Positions 1 through 5,943 of a DNA stretch of 9,113 nt are shown in pieces. A program made the position numbers and the translations under genes. Source of the stretch: Gammaproteobacteria bacterium (GTDB lineage Bacteria > Pseudomonadota > Gammaproteobacteria > SZUA-140); NCBI GenBank assembly GCA_026982145.1, contig JALSHQ010000379.1:1-9113 (forward strand). Reading direction: 5' to 3'. Numbering within the stretch: the stretch's first letter is position 1; each line of letters starts with the position of its first letter. A model generated the notes under the pieces. It was not told the origin of the DNA, did no database searches, and saw only the letters and a list, made by a program, of their open reading frames with translations.

Positions 1-561
1 CTGGTCGCGCTAAGTAGTGCCCTGATTGCAGCAGTAGCATTAGGCTGGCTAGAGAAGCACTACCAGCAATTTCAGGAAGCCCTTATCGGCGTGACCTTTA
101 TACTGGCAGCAACTGCCAGTATTTTACTGTTGGCAAATAACCCGCACGGTGGCGAATCACTCAAGGATTTGTTGGTGGGACAAATTCTCTGGATCACTTG
201 GGATCAACTCTTGCCAACAGCTTTGGTGACAGGTTTTATTTTGCTGGTTTGGTTTAGCTTGCGACAGCGGTTGAACCATCTAGGATTCTACTTGCTGTTT
301 GCATTAGCCGTTACCAGCTCCGTACAGTTAATTGGGGTTTATCTGGTGTTTGCCAGCCTGATTATCCCCGCTCTGGGAAGTGTCGGACACAAAAAAGCAT
401 TGTTGACTGGGTATGTTATTGGCGGATCGGGTTATGGCCTTGGCTTGACTTTATCTTCGTTACTGGATTTACCCAGTGGAGCCGTTATCGTATGGAGTAT
501 TGCTTGCGTTGCATTTTCATTCAAGCTTATCATGATGAAAGGTTGGAAAATTGTAGAATGA
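1..561 (+). CDS. Metal ABC transporter permease, ABC-3 (ZnuB-like) family, 5'-truncated by window edge
   Basis: The reading frame is open from the first base, so this is the C-terminal 186 residues of a longer protein; members of the family are usually about 260-290 residues. It is very hydrophobic, with about five or six predicted membrane segments. It carries the family's signature stretch VQLIGVYLVFASLIIPA (window residues about 113-129) and an upstream loop NPHGGESLKDLLVGQILW, both typical of ABC-3 permeases that move zinc or manganese across the inner membrane with an ATPase and a periplasmic binding protein. Those partners would lie left of the window. The substrate metal cannot be assigned. 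The gene ends with TGA, 85 bp before the converging acyltransferase gene. Hand counts on two sample lines give about 46% G+C, against about 62% in two sampled lines of the neighbouring glyQS genes, so it may have a different history. The family call is firm; the metal is open. Confidence 0.85.
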   Translation: MVALSSALIAAVALGWLEKHYQQFQEALIGVTFILAATASILLLANNPHGGESLKDLLVGQILWITWDQLLPTALVTGFILLVWFSLRQRLNHLGFYLLFALAVTSSVQLIGVYLVFASLIIPALGSVGHKKALLTGYVIGGSGYGLGLTLSSLLDLPSGAVIVWSIACVAFSFKLIMMKGWKIVE

Positions 562-600
562 TACAAAAAATCCTAACAAAATGCTCCCGCGGACGTGCTA

Positions 601-655
601 AAGCGTCACGCCTTTTGCGCGCCGCTTGGAATGGCGCGCAAAAAATTTAACGCTT
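601..655. repeat. Large inverted repeat between convergent genes
   Basis: The inner arms TTTTGCGCGCC (613-623) and GGCGCGCAAAA (633-643) are perfect 11-bp complements around a 9-nt loop. Outer arms AAGCGT (601-606) and ACGCTT (650-655) also pair, across a 6 by 6 nt internal loop. The structure sits between the permease stop and the plsC stop and covers the last two plsC codons. It could block transcription from either side. However, it lacks the 3' T-run of a classic intrinsic terminator: on both strands the T-run is 5' of the stem and the A-run is 3'. Confidence 0.6.
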
Positions 656-1360
656 AAACGTAATCTCCTCCATCTGCCCTTCAATCCACGCCTCAACTGC
701 TTGGTTGATCTCTTGAGCACTCTTGCCTTGGCTTTCGATCGCCGGACCAATGCGCACCTGAATCGTCCCCGGCTTTTTAATGAACTGGCGGCGCGGCCAG
801 AACTCGCCCGCATTGTGCGCCATGGGTACCACCGGATAACCACTCTCCTGCGCAAGTAGCGCTCCCCCTAATGCATAGCGCCCCTTTTCTCCGGGTGGAA
901 TGCGCGTCCCCTCCGGAAAGATCACCACCCAGCGGCCGCTCTCCAATCGCTGCACTCCCTGTTCGATCAACTGCTGGCGCGCCTTGCCACGCGCCTTGCG
1001 GTCAAGTGCAATCGGCTCCAGTAGCGCCAGCCCCCAGCCAAAAAAGGGCACCCTCAATAGCTCACGTTTCATCACCCACACCTGCGGTGGAAAAATCACC
1101 TGCAGCGCCAAGGTCTCCCAAGTCGACTGATGTTTAGACATCACAATGGCATTGCCCTGCGGGATATTCTCACGCCCCTCGATCTGGTAGCGCACCCCAC
1201 AGGTCAGTGCCAACCACCACAGATTTAGGCGCGCCCACTGGGAGATAAAACCGTAACGCACAGAGAATGGGAATGGCGCGGTAAATAGCGCCAGAATCGC
1301 AAACACCACGATTGAGCACCACATCCCCAAAGCAAATAATATCGACCTTAATAACAACAC
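647..1360 (-). CDS. plsC: 1-acyl-sn-glycerol-3-phosphate acyltransferase (PlsC/LptA-like, LPLAT family)
   Basis: The predicted enzyme acylates lysophosphatidic acid to phosphatidic acid at the inner membrane. Reading from GTG at 1360 (237 residues), an N-terminal membrane anchor (LLLRSILFALGMWCSIVVFA) is followed by acyltransferase block I, SKHQSTWETL (His77, Glu82), block II around KRELLRVPFFGW (about 98-109), block III FPEGTR (148-153) and block IV VPMAHNAG (about 178-185). Block I has HX4E instead of the textbook HX4D; I recall KHQSxWET as common in the proteobacterial subgroup next to gmhB, so this is probably not a lesion. The frame is open up to TTG at 1375 (242 residues), but GAGGTG at 1373-1368 lies 7 nt before the GTG at 1360, which I prefer. 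It is last in the glyQ-glyS-gmhB-plsC unit, 42 nt after gmhB. Pseudomonas has a homologue at the same place (lptA/hdtS). The symbol is by family; the exact acyl specificity is unknown. Confidence 0.87.
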   Translation of the reverse strand: MLLLRSILFALGMWCSIVVFAILALFTAPFPFSVRYGFISQWARLNLWWLALTCGVRYQIEGRENIPQGNAIVMSKHQSTWETLALQVIFPPQVWVMKRELLRVPFFGWGLALLEPIALDRKARGKARQQLIEQGVQRLESGRWVVIFPEGTRIPPGEKGRYALGGALLAQESGYPVVPMAHNAGEFWPRRQFIKKPGTIQVRIGPAIESQGKSAQEINQAVEAWIEGQMEEITFKR

Positions 1361-1367
1361 CTGACTA

Positions 1368-1373
1368 CACCTC
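1368..1373 (-). promoter_or_regulatory. Ribosome binding site deciding the plsC start
   Basis: GAGGTG on the - strand, 7 nt ahead of GTG 1360. The longer TTG start at 1375 has no purine-rich sequence at a suitable distance, and its first codons would contain this site. Confidence 0.55.
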
Positions 1374-1402
1374 AACTATCACTTGATTCATCTATTCGGG
1401 AT

Positions 1403-1948
1403 TTACTCGCTCAACACAGCATCCACAACTGAAGCCAAGTCATCAAAAACATCGACCGGTTCAGCCAACCCTGCTTGGGCAAGCTGCGTTTCTGTTGCGA
1501 GCCCCTTGCCGCTGCGCACTAATATTGCACGTGCGCCCACCGCCTGCGCAGCTTGCAGGTCACGCAGCGAATCACCCACTGCGGGCACACCGTTCAATTT
1601 CATCTGCAACCGTTTTTCAATCTCCAGAAACAGCCCAGCCTTCGGCTTGCGACATTCGCAACCGTCATCCGGGCCATGCGGACAGAAAAAAATGGCTTCG
1701 ATACGCCCCCCCGCTTTTCCCACTTCACGCTGCATTTTTTCATGAATGCGGTTAAGCACACCCAAATCAAAGTAACTGCGCGCAACACCAGATTGATTGG
1801 TCGCCACCACAACTTGATAACGCGCGTGGTTCAGGCGGGCTATCGCTTCCGCACTGCCGGGCAGCAGTTGCCACTCTTCGGGGGATTTGATGAAAGCATC
1901 CGAATCTTTATTGATGACGCCATCGCGATCCAGCACAATGAGTTTCAT
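1403..1948 (-). CDS. gmhB: D-glycero-D-manno-heptose-1,7-bisphosphate 7-phosphatase (HAD family)
   Basis: A cytosolic phosphatase of the ADP-heptose pathway; it removes the 7-phosphate of heptose-1,7-bisphosphate on the way to the LPS inner core. At 181 residues it has normal family length. HAD motif I is LDRDGVIN (catalytic Asp7 and Asp9), motif II is ATNQSG (Thr50), motif III uses the RKPK segment (Arg100, Lys101) and motif IV is VGDSLRD (Asp126, Asp130). Four zinc ligands appear as CPH...CEC (Cys89, His91, Cys97, Cys99). The loop between the two Cys pairs is shorter than the one I recall for E. coli GmhB; that loop region has been linked to anomer preference, so alpha versus beta specificity is left open. 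The ATG start lies 9 nt after the glyS stop with no clear Shine-Dalgarno sequence, suggesting translational coupling. Related histidinol-phosphatase HADs are the main alternative, but the zinc motif and synteny favour GmhB. Confidence 0.93.
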   Translation of the reverse strand: MKLIVLDRDGVINKDSDAFIKSPEEWQLLPGSAEAIARLNHARYQVVVATNQSGVARSYFDLGVLNRIHEKMQREVGKAGGRIEAIFFCPHGPDDGCECRKPKAGLFLEIEKRLQMKLNGVPAVGDSLRDLQAAQAVGARAILVRSGKGLATETQLAQAGLAEPVDVFDDLASVVDAVLSE

Positions 1949-1957
1949 AGCGAGAGA

Positions 1958-4045
1958 CTATGCTGCCTGTAGACGCGAGAGATCTGCCGCCTGCATAAAC
2001 AGGTCGAGCAACGCGTTCAACAGTGCAATGCGGTTGTTGCGGAGCGCATCATCATCAACCATCACCATCACTTCATCAAAAAACAGATCAACCGCGGCCT
2101 GCAGCGCCGCAAGCTCGGTTAACGCGCGGGTATAATCACCTGCTGCAAACATCGGCGTAACAACATCCGTCAGTTTAGACAGTGCTGCGAACAGCGCCTG
2201 CTCACTCGCCTCTGTCAGCAGTGATGGATCAATTTTAGCAGGGATATCACCCTCGACCTTCTTCAAGATATTGGCGATGCGTTTGTTGGCAGCCGCTAAG
2301 CTTTCGGCCTGTGGCAGTTTGCGAAAGGCTTCGACCGCACGCAGGCGAAGATCAAAATCACGCGGCTCTGTGGGGCGACGTGACAGCACCGCATCGAACA
2401 GATCACGCCTGATCCCTTGATCAACGTAATACCCTTGTAGGCGCCCCATCATAAAGCTGAAGGCATGCTCGATGGTCTCGTCTGAAACCGATACTTTCCC
2501 CTGCGCGTCGTAATAGCCAGCCACACTTTTTAACAGCTGCTCCAGATCAAGCGGCAGCGCTTTTTCAATGATGATACGCAACACACCCAGCGCGGCACGA
2601 CGCAGGGCAAACGGGTCTTTATCCCCGCTCGGCGACTGACCAATGGCAAAGATGCCGATCAGTGTGTCGAGCTTGTCTGCGATCGCGAGTGACTCTGCAA
2701 TCACATGCTGCGGCAACGCATCACCCGCAAAGCGGGGCAAGTACTGCTCATCAAGTGCGGCGGCGACCTCTCTAGGCGCGCCGTCAAGGGTCGCGTAGTA
2801 GCGCCCCATGATCCCCTGCAACTCTGGGAATTCCCCCACCATCTCGGTCATCAAATCACATTTTGAAAGCTCACCCGCCTGCTGCGCCTGCGCTCGGTCA
2901 CCCCCCAGCTGCGCTGCAATTTCGGCAGCCAGCGATGCAATACGGATCGATTTTTCTTGCAGTGTGCCGAGCTTCTTTTGAAACACCACACGCTCAAGTC
3001 GCGCCGCCAATGCGGACAGCGGCTGTTTGCGATCTTGCTGCCAGAAAAAAACAGCATCCGACAGGCGCGGACGAATCACGCGCTCGTTACCACTGCGCAC
3101 GACCTCCATGTTGGTGCTTTCGATGTTACTCACCGTGATAAAGTGCGGCATCAGTTCGCCTGCTTCATTCACCACATGAAAATACTTCTGATGCCCCTTC
3201 ATCGCCGAGATCAGCGCCTCGGGCGGCACTTCTAAAAAGCGTGTATCAAAGTCACCTGCCAATGCGACCGGCCACTCCACCATGCCGGTCACTTCATCGA
3301 GCAGCGCGCTATCAATCACGGCCGTGCCGCCGATCTCATTGGCCACTTCCATCACTTGCCCCCGCACCGCTTCACGACGCGCTTCAAAGTCTGCCATCAC
3401 CCGCCCTTCGCTCTCCAATAGTGGGGCATATGTGGCCGGTTCTGCGAGGTAGATCGTCTCGGGGTGGTGAAAACGGTGGCCGCGGGTGGTCTGCCCCGTC
3501 TCGAGCCCAAACATTTCAGCCTTGATCACCTCACCGCCCAGCAACATCACCAACCAATGCACCGGGCGCACAAATTCCGCCTTTGATGCCCCCCAGCGCA
3601 TGCGCTTGGGAATCGGCAACTGCTTGAGTGCGGTCTCAACAATGGCAGGCAACAGTTCACGGCTCGCCTGCCCCCGCTTCGCACGACGATAAACCAGCCA
3701 TGCGCCCTTTTTCGTTTCGAGCGTTTCAAGCAGGTCGACCTCAACCCCGCACGATTTTGCAAACCCTTGCAGCGCGCGGGTGGGCAGCCCGTCGTCATCA
3801 AAAGCCGCGGTGACGGCCGGGCCGCGGCGTTCTTCAATCGTGTCGGCCTGTGCGCTCACTAACCCGCTAACAGTGACTGCAAGGCGGCGCGGTGCGGCAT
3901 ACCAGCGCATCTCGTTGTAATCGAGCGCAGCCTTTTTCAGCCCGTCACGCACGCCACTTTCGAGCGCTTCGCCCAGCTTGCGCAGCGCCTTGGGGGGCAG
4001 CTCTTCTGTGCCTATCTCAAAAAGAAAATCTTCGCTATCCGACAC
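1958..4045 (-). CDS. glyS: Glycine--tRNA ligase beta subunit
   Basis: The beta chain of the bacterial alpha2-beta2 glycyl-tRNA synthetase; it binds tRNA-Gly and is needed for aminoacylation by the alpha chain in the cytosol. The 695-residue length fits the family (about 690). The N-terminus MSDSEDFLFEIGTEELPPKAL is diagnostic. Further conserved blocks are EVPPEALISAMKGHQKYF (around residue 275), KCDLMTEMVGEFPELQGIMG (around 395), SGDKDPFALRRAALGVLRI (around 475) and a C-terminal DALR-type anticodon-binding end with RNNRIALLNALLDLF (around 668). The start is GTG at 4045, because the conserved N-terminus begins there; GGGGATGG lies just upstream, and the ATG in it (10 nt before the GTG) is out of frame. 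It lies 32 nt after glyQ, so the two chains are almost certainly cotranscribed. No internal damage is seen. Confidence 0.98.
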   Translation of the reverse strand: MSDSEDFLFEIGTEELPPKALRKLGEALESGVRDGLKKAALDYNEMRWYAAPRRLAVTVSGLVSAQADTIEERRGPAVTAAFDDDGLPTRALQGFAKSCGVEVDLLETLETKKGAWLVYRRAKRGQASRELLPAIVETALKQLPIPKRMRWGASKAEFVRPVHWLVMLLGGEVIKAEMFGLETGQTTRGHRFHHPETIYLAEPATYAPLLESEGRVMADFEARREAVRGQVMEVANEIGGTAVIDSALLDEVTGMVEWPVALAGDFDTRFLEVPPEALISAMKGHQKYFHVVNEAGELMPHFITVSNIESTNMEVVRSGNERVIRPRLSDAVFFWQQDRKQPLSALAARLERVVFQKKLGTLQEKSIRIASLAAEIAAQLGGDRAQAQQAGELSKCDLMTEMVGEFPELQGIMGRYYATLDGAPREVAAALDEQYLPRFAGDALPQHVIAESLAIADKLDTLIGIFAIGQSPSGDKDPFALRRAALGVLRIIIEKALPLDLEQLLKSVAGYYDAQGKVSVSDETIEHAFSFMMGRLQGYYVDQGIRRDLFDAVLSRRPTEPRDFDLRLRAVEAFRKLPQAESLAAANKRIANILKKVEGDIPAKIDPSLLTEASEQALFAALSKLTDVVTPMFAAGDYTRALTELAALQAAVDLFFDEVMVMVDDDALRNNRIALLNALLDLFMQAADLSRLQAA

Positions 4046-4077
4046 GGTTTACCATCCCCAACTCAAATTCAAACAAC

Positions 4078-5034
4078 TCATGATTGCGACACCTTTTGCG
4101 CTTCGCTACCCGCCCCATCGTTGCACCCTTCATTGCACATGGGAAAACCCAATGTTTCACGCGCAGCGTAATAGGCCTCGGCCACCGCACGTGAGAGTGT
4201 GCGCACGCGGCCGATAAAACGGGCGCGTTCGGTCACGCTAATAGCATGGCGGGCATCGAGCAAATTAAAGAGATGCGAGGCTTTCAGTACCATCTCATAC
4301 GCGGGCAACGGCAGCCCCGCTTCGATCAGTTTCTGGCTCTCGCTTTCGCAGTTATCAAAGGCGACAAACAGCGCGTCGACATCGGCATGTTCAAAATTAT
4401 AGGTCGACATCTCGACCTCGTTTTGATGAAACACATCGCCATAGGTCACTTTGCCGAGTGGCCCGTCGGCCCACACCAGATCAAAAACACTCTCGACCCC
4501 TTGCAGGTACATCGCGATGCGTTCCAGCCCGTAGGTAATCTCACCGGTGACCGGCACACAGCTCAAACCGCCCACCTGCTGGAAATAGGTAAACTGCGTC
4601 ACCTCCATGCCGTTGAGCCACACCTCCCAGCCAAGCCCCCAGGCGCCCAGCGTTGGCGACTCCCAGTTATCTTCAACAAAGCGGACATCGTGCTCTAGCA
4701 GGTCCAGCCCCATGGCGCGCAATGAGCCGAGGTAGAGTTCTTGAATCTCCAGTGGCGACGGTTTGATCACCACCTGAAACTGATAATAGTGCTGCAGGCG
4801 ATTGGGGTTCTCACCATAGCGCCCATCGGTGGGACGGCGCGACGGCTGCACGTAGGCTGCCGCCCACGGCTCCGGGCCGATCGCGCGCAAAAAAGTGGCG
4901 GGGTGGAAGGTGCCAGCCCCCATTTCCATATCATAAGGTTGCAGCAGCACACAGCCGTGCCCGGCCCAATATTGCTGCAATCCAAGAATCAACCCCTGGA
5001 AGGTTGAACTGTCTATCGTCTGAAGATCTTTCAC
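4078..5034 (-). CDS. glyQ: Glycine--tRNA ligase alpha subunit
   Basis: The catalytic chain of the two-subunit glycyl-tRNA synthetase, which forms glycyl-adenylate and charges tRNA-Gly together with GlyS. The class II core is plain: STFQGLILGLQQYWAGHGC (about 10-28), the block PYDMEMGAGTFHPATFLR (33-50), RYGENPNRLQHYYQFQVVIK (72-91) and motif 3 in GEITYGLERIAMYLQ (164-178). The 318 residues slightly exceed E. coli GlyQ (about 303); the excess is a polar C-terminal tail after GFPMCNEG. The start is GTG at 5034. It is the only sensible start, since an in-frame TAA lies four codons upstream, yet no good Shine-Dalgarno sequence precedes it. It is first in the glyQ-glyS-gmhB-plsC unit and reads away from the 5199 gene. 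I see no T-box or other amino-acid-responsive leader in the roughly 45-nt predicted 5' leader. Confidence 0.98.
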   Translation of the reverse strand: MKDLQTIDSSTFQGLILGLQQYWAGHGCVLLQPYDMEMGAGTFHPATFLRAIGPEPWAAAYVQPSRRPTDGRYGENPNRLQHYYQFQVVIKPSPLEIQELYLGSLRAMGLDLLEHDVRFVEDNWESPTLGAWGLGWEVWLNGMEVTQFTYFQQVGGLSCVPVTGEITYGLERIAMYLQGVESVFDLVWADGPLGKVTYGDVFHQNEVEMSTYNFEHADVDALFVAFDNCESESQKLIEAGLPLPAYEMVLKASHLFNLLDARHAISVTERARFIGRVRTLSRAVAEAYYAARETLGFPMCNEGCNDGAGSEAQKVSQS

Positions 5035-5048
5035 GTCTAGGTTTTAAC

Positions 5049-5063
5049 TTAATTTGAAATTAA
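5049..5063. repeat. AT-rich 15-bp palindrome in the glyQ leader
   Basis: TTAATTT-G-AAATTAA is a perfect 7-bp inverted repeat around one base. It lies between the predicted glyQ -10 and the glyQ GTG start, where a repressor bound to DNA would act. It could also be chance in an AT-rich leader. Confidence 0.4.
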
Positions 5064-5086
5064 ATGGCTTGAGTTTTGTGCGGCCA

Positions 5087-5115
5087 AGTATACCCCGCCA
5101 CTACGCTATTTTGTA
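5087..5115 (-). promoter_or_regulatory. Candidate sigma-70 promoter for the glyQS operon
   Basis: On the - strand a -10 TATACT (5092-5087, 5 of 6 to consensus) has a weak -35 TACAAA (5115-5110) at 17 bp. Transcription would begin near 5080 and give a leader of about 45 nt to the GTG of glyQ. The -10 is convincing, the -35 poor. Confidence 0.45.
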
Positions 5116-5185
5116 TCGCTTTAGCCACTGACAACCCTCAACAAGGGTCAAGCACGCCCTTTCCGGTGCCGATAGCTTGATTAAT

Positions 5186-5192
5186 GGAGGAG
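5186..5192 (+). promoter_or_regulatory. Strong ribosome binding site deciding the start at 5199
   Basis: GGAGGAG followed by a 6-nt spacer and ATG at 5199. An in-frame ATG at 5184 runs into this site and has no purine-rich sequence of its own, so it is not the start. Confidence 0.8.
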
Positions 5193-5198
5193 ACCACT

Positions 5199-5807
5199 AT
5201 GAGCGAACTTGTCATCCAACCCACCACCACCGCACAGTGGCATGCACTGGTCAGCGACGCCGAACAAGCCGCCGGGTACAGCTTGGGAGAAGAGTTAGAG
5301 AGCTACCTCGTTTTTTTATTGATGCGTTATACCCGCAAGCCGCACATGCTCTCCCGCGTGATGGCGCTCGACTACCTCAAAAGCAATGAGGGCTCACGCG
5401 CAGCGCGTGGCCAAAAACTAAAAGAGGTGGGCGACCACTGCCTGCTCTTCTCCGGCCTGTTCCCCAAGCACGCAGAAAAACGGATGATCAAAGTCAGCTA
5501 CTTTGTAAAACTCGGGCGCAGCGCCTATCAGCAGGTATTCGAGAACCTTCACAACCGAGATTCGCTCTACGCGCATCTGAGCAACGATTTTGTCACCTTA
5601 ATGGATATCTTACAGACCATGCGAGACCTTCAACACGATGACAACCACACCACCCACCTTAGCCCGATACACGCTTTTGACCTGTGGCACGACACCGGCA
5701 GCCAACACGCCTACAAAACCATCAAAGCAATGAGCAGTGACGGCAACCCCACAAAACCTGCTTTTATCGATTTACCCAGCGACAACTCACCATCGAAACG
5801 GCACTAA
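5199..5807 (+). CDS. Conserved hypothetical protein, function unknown
   Basis: A 202-residue soluble-looking protein with no signal peptide and no membrane segment. The middle is mostly helix-forming, with the striking stretches ESYLVFLLMRYTRKP (about 34-48), KEVGDHCLLFSGLFPKHAEK (75-94) and KVSYFVKLGRSAYQQVFENL (98-117). I have an impression of similar GD-CLLF-GLFP and YFV-LGRSAY patterns in other proteobacterial hypotheticals, but I cannot name a family or activity. The tail from about 146 is polar and rich in His and Asp (HDDNHTTHLSPIH), ending basic. It is a solo gene: divergent from glyQ across 164 bp, with a strong ribosome binding site, and followed by a terminator-like hairpin that separates it from the PP-loop gene. 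Codon use and the strong ribosome binding site support real expression. No conserved nucleophile or metal-site pattern is clear enough to suggest a reaction. Confidence 0.85.
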   Translation: MSELVIQPTTTAQWHALVSDAEQAAGYSLGEELESYLVFLLMRYTRKPHMLSRVMALDYLKSNEGSRAARGQKLKEVGDHCLLFSGLFPKHAEKRMIKVSYFVKLGRSAYQQVFENLHNRDSLYAHLSNDFVTLMDILQTMRDLQHDDNHTTHLSPIHAFDLWHDTGSQHAYKTIKAMSSDGNPTKPAFIDLPSDNSPSKRH

Positions 5808-5835
5808 CTTCATCCTCCATATAAATGGATTACAC

Positions 5836-5863
5836 AAGTAGCCCCTGAAATACGGGGCTATTT
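5836..5863 (+). terminator. Weak intrinsic terminator after the 5199-5807 gene
   Basis: TAGCCCC (5839-5845), loop TGAAATAC and GGGGCTA (5854-5860) form a 7-bp stem that extends by a G-T wobble and two A-T pairs. Only a short, interrupted T-stretch follows (TATTTGAAGATTT), so termination may be partial. It lies 31 bp after the stop codon and just before the next promoter. Confidence 0.55.
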
Positions 5864-5868
5864 GAAGA

Positions 5869-5897
5869 TTTATCGCATCGATACACTTTGCTATAAT
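5869..5897 (+). promoter_or_regulatory. Extended -10 sigma-70 promoter for the PP-loop/tusA unit
   Basis: A perfect TATAAT at 5892-5897 preceded by TGC gives TGCTATAAT, a complete extended -10. The -35 position at 17 bp reads TTTATC (5869-5874), which is poor, as is common with extended -10 promoters. The predicted start near 5904 gives a leader of about 40 nt to ATG 5944. Confidence 0.7.
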
Positions 5898-5943
5898 CCG
5901 CCCCATTATCGGCAAACCCAGCGACTACACGCTAGAGTAACTC

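Noticed and set aside
2863..3138. Open frames on the + strand inside glyS (also 3241-3525 and 3486-3692)
   Set aside because: They lie antisense to a well-conserved synthetase gene, have low-complexity Arg/Ser/Pro-rich translations and no ribosome binding sites; they arise from G+C-rich codon use on the other strand.
5134..5148. ACCCT-CAACA-AGGGT hairpin in the divergent spacer
   Set aside because: The stem is only 5 bp, no T-run follows, and it is not placed at a gene end; no function can be argued from it.
5184..5198. Upstream in-frame ATG for the hypothetical gene
   Set aside because: It runs directly into the GGAGGAG ribosome binding site serving ATG 5199 and has no site of its own.
5035..5198. 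T-box or glycine riboswitch in front of glyQ
   Set aside because: The likely transcript leader is only about 45 nt and has no T-box core, specifier loop or glycine-aptamer pairing.
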